This document shows positions 7,713 through 14,108 of a stretch of DNA of 16,311 nucleotides, piece after piece; position 1 is the stretch's first letter, and every line of letters starts with the position of its first letter. The notes under the pieces are model-generated. The model had not been told where the DNA came from and did not search any database. It worked only from the letters and a program-made list of their open reading frames with translations. The stretch spans positions 1-16,311 of the forward strand of contig DASXSF010000133.1 in NCBI GenBank assembly GCA_036506155.1, given 5' to 3'. Origin of the DNA: DASXRA01 sp036506155 (lineage in GTDB: Bacteria > Actinomycetota > Actinomycetes > Mycobacteriales > Jatrophihabitantaceae). The position numbers and the translations under genes are program-made.

Positions 7713-9350
7713 CGATCGGGCCCGGTTCGCCTTGAGCCGCTTCATCACGTCGTTGCCGCCGCGGCCGAAGTAGTCGTGCAGTGCGCGGTATTCCTGGTAC
7801 AGCTCGTCGTAGACCGCGCGGCGTTCCGGGTCGGGCCGGTAGCTCTCCTGGTGCGGGCGGGTCATGCGTGCCGCGGCTTCCTCGATGCTGCGATACGCAC
7901 CGGCGGCTACCGCCGCGAACATCGCCGAACCGACCGCGGGAACGTGGGGGGACGCCGCCACCCTGAATTCGCGGCCGGTCACGTCCGCATAGATCTGCAT
8001 CAACAACCGGTTGCGTTCTGGCAGACCGCCGCATGCGACCACGTCCTCGACGGCGACGCCGCTCGACTCGAACGCGTCGATGATCGTCCGGGTGCCGAAC
8101 GCGGTCGCCTCGATCAGGGCCCGGTAGATCTCCGGCGGCCGGGTGGCCAGCGTGGCGCCCAGCAGCAGGCCGGTGAGGTCGCCGTCGACGAGCACCGAGC
8201 GGTTGCCGTTCCACCAGTCCAGCGCAAGCAGCCCCGACTCGCCCGGCTGCAGCGCGCTCGCCTCGCGCTCCAGAGCCCGGTGCACGTCGCCGCCGTCGTA
8301 GGCCGGCGGCACCGCGTTCTCGACGAACCAAGCGAAGATGTCGCCGACGCCGGACTGTCCCGCTTCGTAGCCGAAGAGCCCCGGCAGGATACCGTCTTCG
8401 ACCACACCGCACATGCCTTCTACCGGAGAGACCTGCCGGCCCAGCACCATGTGGCAGATGCTGGTGCCCATGATCGCGACCATGGTGCCGGGCGCGGTGA
8501 CGGCGACGGCGGGCACCGACACGTGCGCATCGACGTTGGCGACCGCGACAGCCGTGCCGGCCCGAAGGCCGGCCCACGCCGCCGCCTGCTCGGTGAGCCC
8601 GCCGGCCCGCTCACCGACCACGCTGATGCGCCGGGACATCTTCTCGTCCACGATGTGCTCGAACTTCGGGTCGAGCGCCGCGAAGAACGCATCCGCGGGG
8701 AAGCCATCACGCTTCGACCAGATCGCCTTGTAGCCGGCGGTGCAGTTGTTCCGGGTCTCGACGCCGGTCAGCTGCCAGACCACCCAGTCGGCGGCCTCGA
8801 TGAGCCGGTCCGCGGCGTGGTAAATGTCTGGCGCCTCGTCGAGGATCTGTAACGCTTTCGAGTAGAACCATTCGGAGGAGATCTTGCCGCCGTAGCGGGC
8901 CAGCCAAGGCTCGCTCCGCTCTCGGGCGATGGCGTTGATGCGGTCGGCATAGGGCTGCGCGGCGTGGTGCTTCCACAGCTTCACCCAAGCGTGCGGCCGC
9001 CGCCGGAACTCGGGCAACGTGGAAAGCGGCCTGCCGCCTGCGGTGGTCGGCAGCATGGTGCAGGCTGTGAAGTCTATGCCGATGCCGATCACGTCCGTGG
9101 CGGAGACCTGGGCCTGCGACAGCACCGCCGGCACTGCGGCCTGCAGTGTACGCAGGTAGTCGTGCGGATCCTGTAACGCCCAGTCCGGGCCCAGGGAAAC
9201 GTCGTCATCGGGCGGCGGCAGGTGCTCGTCGACGACGCCGTTGCCGTACTCGTACACGGCGCTCGCGAGTTCCACCCCGGTCGCGACATCGACGAGCACC
9301 GCCCGCCCGGACTCGGTGCCGAAGTCGACCCCCACGCAGTACGCCGGCAC
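7701..9350 (-). CDS. araB: Ribulokinase
   Basis: This kinase phosphorylates L-ribulose to L-ribulose 5-phosphate with ATP (EC 2.7.1.16), linking AraA to AraD. The FGGY-family fold is visible: phosphate-1 motif GVDFGTESGR (7-16), GIGIDFTACTMLP (89-101), the presumed catalytic Asp274 in ANVDAHVSVP, MGTSICHM (294-301) and the adenosine motif ACGGLPERN (439-447). The length of 549 aa is normal for AraB. It starts with GTG at 9350, two bases after the lacI-2 stop, with a GGTGGG-like ribosome site inside the lacI-2 end, so the two are probably co-transcribed. The gene is convergent with araA and shares its last 12 bases, leaving no room for a terminator between them. Regulator-kinase coupling separates araB from araA and araD, unlike the E. 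coli araBAD order. Confidence 0.96.
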   Translation of the reverse strand: MPAYCVGVDFGTESGRAVLVDVATGVELASAVYEYGNGVVDEHLPPPDDDVSLGPDWALQDPHDYLRTLQAAVPAVLSQAQVSATDVIGIGIDFTACTMLPTTAGGRPLSTLPEFRRRPHAWVKLWKHHAAQPYADRINAIARERSEPWLARYGGKISSEWFYSKALQILDEAPDIYHAADRLIEAADWVVWQLTGVETRNNCTAGYKAIWSKRDGFPADAFFAALDPKFEHIVDEKMSRRISVVGERAGGLTEQAAAWAGLRAGTAVAVANVDAHVSVPAVAVTAPGTMVAIMGTSICHMVLGRQVSPVEGMCGVVEDGILPGLFGYEAGQSGVGDIFAWFVENAVPPAYDGGDVHRALEREASALQPGESGLLALDWWNGNRSVLVDGDLTGLLLGATLATRPPEIYRALIEATAFGTRTIIDAFESSGVAVEDVVACGGLPERNRLLMQIYADVTGREFRVAASPHVPAVGSAMFAAVAAGAYRSIEEAAARMTRPHQESYRPDPERRAVYDELYQEYRALHDYFGRGGNDVMKRLKANRARSSPR

Positions 9351-9352
9351 GG

Positions 9353-10432
9353 TCAGCCCACCCGGCCGGTGGAAGCCCGCACGACCAGTTTCGGCTGCAG
9401 GGCTTGCGGCGTGATGTCTCGGGCCCGGTCCGGCTTGTCCAGCGCCATCTCTACCGCCAGCTCGACCATCTCGCGCACCGGCATGCGCACCGTGGTCAGC
9501 GCGGGCACCGTGAATGCTGCCACCGGGATGTCGTCGAAGCCGGTGATCGAGAGCTGGGCGGGCACCAGCAGGCCGCGCTCGTGGGCGCCGTGCAACAGAC
9601 CAGTGGCCAGCACATCGGTCGACGCGACGACCGCGGTGGGCGGCTCGGGCAGTGCGAGCAGCCGGTCGAGGGCGGCCACGGCGCTGGCCGGCTCGTTCAC
9701 CCCGTGCTGCACGTAGCTGTCGCGCAGCGGCTCGCGGAGGCGGGCGAGATGTTGCACAAACGCCTCCTCACGTTCCTTGATATCGCCGAGCCGGCTGCCG
9801 CCGACGAACGCGATCCGGCGGTGCCCGAGCTCGATCAGGTGGTCGAGGACCGCGCGGATGCCGGCCTGGTTGTCGACCGCCACAGACGGCACTCCCGCGG
9901 TTTGCGCCCCCTGCCACAGCGCGACGACCGGGACGTGCGCCCCGGCCAGATCTTGCAGCAGCCGTGGCTGGTCTCGGGTGTCGCCGAGCAGCAGGATGGC
10001 GTCGCAGTGGCGCGCCTCTAGCACGCCCCACAGCGTGATGGCCTCGTCGGCCCGGGCGTGCGCGTGGCCGAGCACCACGTTGTAGCCGCGCTTGGCGGCG
10101 GCCGTCGTCACCGCCTCAACGGCGCCGGCGAAGAACGCGTCGGTGATCTCGCGCACGATCAGCCCGAGCAGCATCGTGCTCGCGCCGCGCAGCCCGCGGG
10201 CAAGCGGATTCGGTCGGTAGCCCAGGGCCACCGCGGTGGACAGGACTCGCTCGCGCGTCTCCTCCGCTATCGGAACGAGCGTCGGCGTGCGGTTCAGCAC
10301 CCGCGACACGGTGCTCTGCGACAGGTTCGTCGCCCGGGCGATGTCGCGCATAGTGACCGGACGGGGCCGACCGGACGCTCCCCTACGTCCTGCCGGGGAG
10401 CTGGGCGCGCCCGGACTGTTCTGGCCTGCCAA
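9353..10432 (-). CDS. LacI-family transcriptional regulator (lacI-2)
   Basis: This is a second LacI/GalR-type regulator, 359 aa from the chosen start. The helix-turn-helix is VTMRDIARATNLSQSTVSRVLN, the hinge RPNPLARGLRG, and the effector domain runs from LLGLIVREITDAFF through AVVASTDVLATGLL to SITGFDDIPVAAF. The longest frame starts with ATG at 10495, but that start lies in the operator-like palindrome at 10475-10492. The TTG at 10432 is seven bases after a perfect AGGAGG (10445-10440), so I prefer the TTG. It is immediately upstream of araB. Its recognition helix (QSTVSRV) differs from that of lacI-1 (HQTVSRV), so the two should read different operators. I infer that it represses lacI-2/araB and the araD/transport promoters and responds to arabinose. 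Confidence 0.9.
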   Translation of the reverse strand: MAGQNSPGAPSSPAGRRGASGRPRPVTMRDIARATNLSQSTVSRVLNRTPTLVPIAEETRERVLSTAVALGYRPNPLARGLRGASTMLLGLIVREITDAFFAGAVEAVTTAAAKRGYNVVLGHAHARADEAITLWGVLEARHCDAILLLGDTRDQPRLLQDLAGAHVPVVALWQGAQTAGVPSVAVDNQAGIRAVLDHLIELGHRRIAFVGGSRLGDIKEREEAFVQHLARLREPLRDSYVQHGVNEPASAVAALDRLLALPEPPTAVVASTDVLATGLLHGAHERGLLVPAQLSITGFDDIPVAAFTVPALTTVRMPVREMVELAVEMALDKPDRARDITPQALQPKLVVRASTGRVG

Positions 10433-10439
10433 GGCGCGC

Positions 10440-10445
10440 CCTCCT
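10440..10445 (-). promoter_or_regulatory. Ribosome binding site that fixes the lacI-2 TTG start
   Basis: AGGAGG on the minus strand (10445 to 10440) is seven bases before TTG at 10432-10430. It is one of the strongest Shine-Dalgarno matches in the window and argues against the upstream ATG at 10495. Confidence 0.7.
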
Positions 10446-10474
10446 AGGTAAGCCCTGATTGCTGCACACCATCT

Positions 10475-10492
10475 ACTGCATACGTTCGCAGT
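10475..10492. promoter_or_regulatory. Operator-like palindrome upstream of lacI-2/araB
   Basis: ACTGCATACGTTCGCAGT is an 18-bp imperfect palindrome with 14 of 18 positions symmetric (ACTGC/GCAGT arms and a central ACGT). It is 43 bases upstream of the lacI-2 TTG and about 20 bases after the epimerase stop. The core recurs at 3157-3171 between araD and the transport operon. A TTGACT hexamer on the minus strand (10499-10494) overlaps it and might be a -35 element, though no good -10 follows at 17 bases. An autoregulatory LacI-2 operator is the simplest reading. Confidence 0.6.
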
Positions 10493-10513
10493 CAAGGCTA
10501 CCGGGCTGACTCC

Positions 10514-11863
10514 TCAGAACGAAACGTGCAACCCCCGTCCTGCTGTCGTGAACTGGTACGTCGTCGCCGACGTGAACGTGGCCCCGGCATTGAGCACGAC
10601 GGACGGCCAGTTGGGCTGGCCGATGTGATGCGGCGTGTCGGGGAAGTGCTGGGTCTCCAACGTAAACCCGCTCGTCTGCCGGTAGCTGCGACCGCCCGTT
10701 CCGGTGAGGTCACCGACGAGGAAGTTCCCGGAGTAGACCTGGACGCCGGGCTGGTCGGTGTAGGTCCACAGCGTGACGCCGTTCGACGCTGCCTGGGCGA
10801 CCGAGATCAGCCGGAAGCCGGAGCCGTTGAGCACCCAGTTGTGGTCGTAGCCGTGTGCGATCACCAACTGCTTGAACGTGCCGTTGTCGCCGGTCGGCGT
10901 GCCATTGGTGCCGTCTGGCGCCGTGACATCCGTGATGTCCTGGCCGATCGGCTTCAGGTGGCGGAAGTCGAACGGGGTGCCGGCGACCGGAACCTGGAAC
11001 GGTGGGGTGGGGATGAAGCTCGTGTTGATCGGCGAGTAGGAGTTCGCGTTGATCGCGAGCAACTGGTCGGACACCGGCCCGGACGCCTCCCCGGCCAAGT
11101 TGAAGTAGGCGTGGTTGGTCAGGTTGATGACGGTGGCCTTGCCGCCGGAGGGCTCGGTGTTCATCGCGCTGTAGCTGATCTTCAGCGCGTTGTCGGTGGT
11201 CAGTGTGTACGTGACGGTCGTGGTCACCGCCGCGGGGAAGCCCTCGTCACCGTCCGGGCTGGTGAGCGTCAGCGCCAGTGAGACCGCATTCTTGCTCGTC
11301 TGCGGCGTCGCGCTCCAGACCATGGTGTTCCAGCCGAGGTCGCCACCGTGCAGCGTGTTCGTTCCGTTGTTGGCCGGCAGCGTGTACGTCTGCCCGTTGT
11401 TCGAGCAGTTGCTACACGTCATGGTGAACGACGCGTTGGCAATCCGGTTCGCGTACCGGCCGATGGTTGCGCCGAAGTACGTGTCCCCGGACCCGCCCGG
11501 CAGCGGCCAGCCCACGCCGGTGTGCTGCTGCAGGAAGTCGTTGACATAGTCGGACAGGCTGGGGAATCCGAGCGCGACGTTGACCGCGCGCCCACGCCGA
11601 TCCGGCACCCACATCGACTGCACCGTCGCGCCGAAGTTCGTGATCTTGACGGTCATGTTGTGACCGCTGGTGAGCGAGTAGAGGTTCACCTGATGGCCGT
11701 CGAACGTGCCCCACGGCTGGCTCGAGATACTCGGGGAGCCACCTTTGCTCTTGGCCAGCGCGACCGCGCTGCTCTCCACAGCGAGAGCAGCGATCGCGCT
11801 GGCGGCGAGGACTGCAGCCGCCCCCAGAACGAGCGGCTTGTGTCTGACGTTGATCGCACGCAT
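10514..11863 (-). CDS. galM: Secreted aldose 1-epimerase (mutarotase)
   Basis: This enzyme interconverts alpha and beta anomers of aldoses (EC 5.1.3.3 family). The 449-aa protein begins with a signal peptide (basic MRAINVRHK, then a hydrophobic stretch to about residue 30), so it should act outside the membrane. Family motifs are TNFGATVQSM, GATIGRYANRI, LHGGD (His172), the catalytic acid LTNHAYFNL (His251), AHGYDHNWVL (Asp340), SGNFL, and the catalytic base GFTLETQHFPD (Glu403). All are intact. An insertion carrying CSNC (Cys150, Cys153) sits just before QTYTLPANNG; the pair might form a disulfide. A GGGAAAGGGG ribosome site precedes the ATG. A promoter with an overlapping lac-like palindrome lies upstream. 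Galactose or arabinose could be the substrate; the arabinose context favours a role in sugar supply. Confidence 0.93.
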   Translation of the reverse strand: MRAINVRHKPLVLGAAAVLAASAIAALAVESSAVALAKSKGGSPSISSQPWGTFDGHQVNLYSLTSGHNMTVKITNFGATVQSMWVPDRRGRAVNVALGFPSLSDYVNDFLQQHTGVGWPLPGGSGDTYFGATIGRYANRIANASFTMTCSNCSNNGQTYTLPANNGTNTLHGGDLGWNTMVWSATPQTSKNAVSLALTLTSPDGDEGFPAAVTTTVTYTLTTDNALKISYSAMNTEPSGGKATVINLTNHAYFNLAGEASGPVSDQLLAINANSYSPINTSFIPTPPFQVPVAGTPFDFRHLKPIGQDITDVTAPDGTNGTPTGDNGTFKQLVIAHGYDHNWVLNGSGFRLISVAQAASNGVTLWTYTDQPGVQVYSGNFLVGDLTGTGGRSYRQTSGFTLETQHFPDTPHHIGQPNWPSVVLNAGATFTSATTYQFTTAGRGLHVSF

Positions 11864-11925
11864 ACGTTCCCCTTTCCCGATCGCTAAGGCCCGGCGGCGT
11901 CTGCGCTGGGCGGCTGCTTCGGTTG

Positions 11926-11954
11926 GTTATACCGCTACTTGTGAGCGTTCACAA
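11926..11954 (-). promoter_or_regulatory. galM promoter (TTGTGA - 17 bp - TATAAC)
   Basis: On the minus strand, TTGTGA (11954-11949) and TATAAC (11931-11926) are separated by exactly 17 bases. They match the vegetative sigma consensus at four of six and five of six positions. Transcription would begin some 50-55 bases before the galM ATG. The -35 hexamer is one arm of the palindrome at 11939-11954, so a bound repressor would exclude RNA polymerase. Confidence 0.6.
11939..11954. promoter_or_regulatory. lac-operator-like palindrome at the galM promoter
   Basis: TTGTGAGCGTTCACAA has perfect 6-bp arms (TTGTGA/TCACAA) and differs from the ideal symmetric lac operator core only in the centre. It fits TGTGANCGNTCACA, shared with 2241-2254. 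It covers the -35 hexamer of the galM promoter. LacI-1 is the likely ligand because its recognition helix resembles that of E. coli LacI; this is inference. Confidence 0.65.
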
Positions 11955-12510
11955 TGGGCAGTTCCCCGGGTCTAACTCTCCTTGCTGCGATGTGGGTCCG
12001 GTCGTGGCAGAAAGTCGTTGGCGTAGTCCGACAGGATCATTGCCCCGATTGGTACGGCATTTCTTTCGCGTGATGACCACCTGGATCGGGCTGCACATAC
12101 GCACGATGCGCCAGCGGATTCACGCGTCCAGACGGACAAGCCGCTTATCCAGCTGCGTCCTGGAGCGCCTGGTGGAAGCGACAACAAGTGGTCCGAGATC
12201 TGAGCTGGTCACCTTCGGTGATGATGCGACGGGCGACCCTTTCTGCTTCATGCGATCGGCGCCGGGAGCTACTACTGGTCAGATCGCGCCCCGAGGCAGC
12301 CGTGCTCTCACCAGGTCTGCCTAAGTTCTAGGACGCCTGGACAAGAGGAAGTCTTTCCCGCGCACTTGCGGGGGGTCGCGGCGGCGGTGCTGGGGCTCCT
12401 GCCACCGAGCGGGGGCCGCAGTTAGATCGCATGGGCCGCCTGTCCCGGGAGCTGAGTGTCTAACTGAGTGACTACCGCCGGCGACGCCCCCGGACTTGGC
12501 AGTTCGGTCA
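11955..12510. other. Degenerate stretch with possible remnants, no intact gene
   Basis: The base composition is less G/C-rich and codon bias is weak. Two possible remnants are listed separately in features or findings: a plus-strand piece at 12160-12324 and a 30-base galM-like match at 12007-12036. Between 12325 and 12510 I see nothing recognisable on either strand; the open frames there are G/C-rich shadows. Confidence 0.5.
12160..12324 (+). pseudogene. Possible remnant, weakly SMI1/KNR4-like
   Basis: The last 54 codons of an open frame read LERLVEATTSGP, then ELVTFGDDATGDPFCFMRS, then ATTGQIAPR. The FGDDATGDPFCF segment resembles the hydrophobic core motif (GDxxGDxFCxD) of SMI1/KNR4-type immunity or accessory proteins. 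Upstream codons of the same frame have no family features, and no start with a ribosome site is visible. The expected tryptophan-rich and C-terminal parts are absent. The assignment is tentative; a chance open frame is the alternative. Confidence 0.25.
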
Positions 12511-12636
12511 TCATCGGGTGCGCTCTTTGCGGAAGAGGGACTTGGACCAGACGTAGCCGACGATCGTGAACGCGGACCTTCTTCGTTCGAGCCGCCAGTG
12601 GATCTCGTGGGTTTCCGGGTGGCGCCATTCGAGCAA
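12511..12636 (-). pseudogene. Possible small unknown CDS or 3' gene remnant
   Basis: The minus-strand frame ending in TGA at 12511 encodes LLEWRHPETHEIHWRLERR, then SAFTIVGYVWSKSLFRKER. Third positions are G or C in about 32 of 38 codons, typical of real genes here, and no other strand or frame competes well in this stretch. I do not recognise the family. A TTG at 12636 would give 41 aa but lacks a ribosome site, and the frame stays open upstream without a convincing start, so this may be the 3' end of a truncated gene. Confidence 0.25.
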
Positions 12637-12679
12637 CGAACAATCGCGCCGCGAGGCCGCCGAGACCGGGTAGTGGCGA

Positions 12680-12799
12680 AGGCCCAGACCCGATGACAGG
12701 CCCGCCGTCGACGCCCGGGGCGGGCATCTGACGGTGCGCTGGGACAGCGGCCACGCGGGCCACATGTGCCCAATCAGCGTTGAAGCGGAGTCGCGATGA
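12680..12799 (+). pseudogene. C-terminal remnant of a small gene upstream of the Cys-pair protein
   Basis: The frame ending in TGA at 12797-12799 reads DARGGHLTVRWDSGHAGHMC, then PISVEAESR. The HLTVRWDSGH segment looks like a beta-strand pair of a small SH3-like fold (as at the end of DUF1918-type proteins), but I cannot assign it. Its stop overlaps the next ATG as ATGA, the usual sign of translational coupling. There is no start in frame: the frame closes at a TAG near 12670. An ATG at 12694 in another frame (MTGPPSTPGAG, then stop) would join it if one frameshift is assumed near 12725. I infer a broken first gene of a small operon. Confidence 0.35.
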
Positions 12800-13245
12800 C
12801 CACCACCCCCACGGCGCACCACGTCTGCCAATGCTGCGGCCGCAGCGGCACCCGCGAGTTCGTCAACGTGGGCAGCGGCTGGGAATGCGCCGACGGCACC
12901 GCCTGCCGCCAGCGGTCCATCCAGGCGGCGCGACGCCAGAAAGCGGCCACAGCGCCGCTGGCCGAACTGCCCACACTGCTGGGCGACGGCACCGTGGACA
13001 CCGACGGCGACAAGGCCTGGTATGAGATCGACACCGGCGCCTTCCGCGAGGTCGTGGTGGTCGAGTACCACCCAGACGAGGCTCACCCGTTCCGGGTGTG
13101 GGTGCGCAGCTGGGGCCCGGACTACAGGCTGACCAGCGAGAGCGAGGGCGGCGCGTTCGACACATCCGCCGAGGCCGCCAAAGAAGTCAGCACCATCCTG
13201 GCCGCAATCGCCCGCAGCCAACAGGAGCTGGACGACCTCCGATGA
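12796..13245 (+). CDS. Hypothetical protein with N-terminal Cys-pair (putative zinc-binding) motif
   Basis: This is a 149-aa protein of unknown function. The N-terminus has Cys11-x2-Cys14 (VCQCCGRSG) and Cys31-x5-Cys37 (WECADGTAC), a spacing suited to one zinc ribbon. An Arg/Ala-rich linker follows, then a C-terminal domain with mixed beta segments (AWYEIDTGAFREVVVVEYHP, FRVWVRSWGP, YRLTSES) and a final helix (AKEVSTILAAIARSQQELDDL). GGAG at 12787-12790 is five bases before the ATG. The ATG overlaps the stop of the upstream remnant and its own stop overlaps the next ATG (ATGA at 13242-13245), so it belongs to a run of small coupled genes of the kind found on actinobacterial plasmids, phages or integrative elements. 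Role unknown; nucleic-acid binding is only a guess from the zinc motif. Confidence 0.75.
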   Translation: MTTTPTAHHVCQCCGRSGTREFVNVGSGWECADGTACRQRSIQAARRQKAATAPLAELPTLLGDGTVDTDGDKAWYEIDTGAFREVVVVEYHPDEAHPFRVWVRSWGPDYRLTSESEGGAFDTSAEAAKEVSTILAAIARSQQELDDLR

Positions 13246-13408
13246 CTACCGATGACGGCGTCAGGGACATTGCCGAAGCACACGCCGAGGACTCCACGCG
13301 GGCCTTCCGCGCGAGGACTGCCCCGAGTGCAAGGGCCGGGAGCCGTCGAGCTACCCGCGTGCCGCCGACGTCGCGGCCAAGAAGAACAAGTCATGGCCAA
13401 TCGCCTGA
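13242..13408 (+). pseudogene. Small Cys-pair protein, probably frameshifted near 13311
   Basis: The ATG overlaps the preceding stop and starts MTTDDGVRDIAEAHAEDSTR, with good codon bias. After AFR (about 13310) this frame turns into Arg/Ser/Pro-rich sequence ending at 13415. The frame one base back is then sensible instead: EDCPECKGREPSSYP, then AADVAAKKNKSWPIA and a stop at 13406-13408, including a CPEC zinc-type pair. Loss of one base in the CGCGCG run near 13308-13313 explains this. The ancestral product would be about 55 aa. A sequencing error is possible. If undisturbed, the short 57-aa product lacks the Cys pair. Confidence 0.5.
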
Positions 13409-13423
13409 CCGCTGAGCAGTGGG
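13393..13423 (+). pseudogene. Start of a gene cut off at the IS6 remnant
   Basis: ATG at 13393 begins MANRLTAEQWG, which reads like a genuine N-terminus and overlaps the end of the preceding small gene. After about 13421 the frame becomes a shadow of the transposase fragment. I infer that the rest was lost when the insertion sequence arrived or was deleted. No strong ribosome site is seen. Confidence 0.35.
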
Positions 13424-13681
13424 GTGCGCGACGAGCTGGTGCCGGGCGCGCGGCACGTCCTCGAGCAGCACGCCAATAACACCGCCGAAGCCGATCACGG
13501 CCGGTTGAAAGCCAGGCTGCGGCCGATGCGCGGGCTGAAGTCGATCCACTCACTGCGTACCGTCGCCGCAGGACACGCGTTCGTACAGAACCTGCGCCGC
13601 AGCCACTACGAACTCACCGCCGACCTGACCATCAACGATCGCGTCCGCGTCGCCTTCACCGAACTCGCGTCCTGTCTCTGA
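13424..13681 (+). pseudogene. IS6-family transposase, C-terminal fragment
   Basis: Only the last 85 codons of a DDE transposase remain. RDELVPGARHVLEQHANN, then EADHGRLKARLRPMRGLKS, then AAGHAFVQNLRRSHYEL match the end of the catalytic domain of actinobacterial IS6-family transposases. The Glu of EADHGRLK is the third catalytic residue. A full IS6 transposase is about 230-260 aa, with a helix-turn-helix and two Asp residues earlier; all of that is missing. The frame is open only from 13409 and any GTG at 13424 is fortuitous. I did not identify terminal inverted repeats. It marks an old insertion that interrupts the small-gene run to its left. Confidence 0.8.
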
Positions 13682-13746
13682 CGCCCGACCGCAACGGCCT
13701 CGGCTTGGTTCCGGACGCGCCGCTTCCGATCAACGCAGCAGCGCCG

Positions 13747-13775
13747 GCCACGCACACCATGTGCGTGGCGTGGTT
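13747..13775 (+). terminator. Probable rho-independent terminator
   Basis: GCCACGCACA (13747-13756) and TGTGCGTGGC (13760-13769) form a perfect 10-bp stem with a CCA loop. On the plus strand it is followed by GTGGTTTTG, giving a short T-run. It lies 66 bases after the transposase fragment and could also end minus-strand transcription of the desaturase group, though no T-run follows in that direction. Confidence 0.55.
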
Positions 13776-13894
13776 TTGCGGGTGACGGCGCTCGATGATG
13801 CTGGAAAGGCGACAGACGCAAACTGCAACAAGTCCTGCGTCGCGCATCGGGCCGAAGGAGGAACTGCTGACAACCGACGAGCACGGTAGCGGGG

Positions 13895-14098
13895 TCAGCG
13901 TGTCTCGGTGGGCGCGTCGTGCTCGGGGTGCCGGTTGTGCCACCGGCAGTACTCCCCGCCGCAGGAGGCACAGGTGACGCGCGCATGCCGGCCGCAGTCC
14001 GGGTTCTCGCACGTGCTGTAGATCGTGTCATCGGCGTATGAGCGCGCCGTCTCCAGCTGTGGGCGGGACGTGGGCTTGCCGGCGCGCCGAATCGTCAT
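13895..14098 (-). CDS. Small Cys/His zinc-binding protein downstream of desaturase
   Basis: This is a 67-aa protein with strong codon bias. The C-terminal half carries Cys30-x4-Cys35 (CENPDC), Cys43-x2-Cys46 (CASC), Cys51-x2-His54 (CRWH) and His57 and His60. That is enough ligands for two zinc sites in a B-box or treble-clef-like arrangement. The basic N-terminus (TIRRAGKPTSRPQ) looks disordered. It starts ten bases after the desaturase stop on the same strand, so the two are likely co-transcribed. I do not recognise a named family. Possible roles are protein or nucleic-acid contact or metal handling; none can be chosen from sequence. Confidence 0.65.
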   Translation of the reverse strand: MTIRRAGKPTSRPQLETARSYADDTIYSTCENPDCGRHARVTCASCGGEYCRWHNRHPEHDAPTETR

Positions 14099-14108
14099 CG
14101 CGTCCCGG

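Noticed and set aside
7776..8852. 358-codon plus-strand frame over araB
   Set aside because: It is an antisense shadow of a complete ribulokinase; the composition is Arg/His/Asp-rich without motifs.
11850..11880. GCATACGTTC at the galM start as a third copy of the lacI-2-type operator
   Set aside because: Only ten bases match and they consist of the ATG and its spacer; the second half-site (GCAGT) is missing.
12511..13221. 236-codon minus-strand frame over the Cys-pair gene
   Set aside because: The upper two thirds are antisense to the well-supported 12796-13245 gene; only the lower end shows plausible coding sequence and is listed separately.
13606..14031. Minus-strand frames opposite the IS6 fragment and terminator
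   Set aside because: They overlap a transposase fragment and a hairpin and have no recognisable features.
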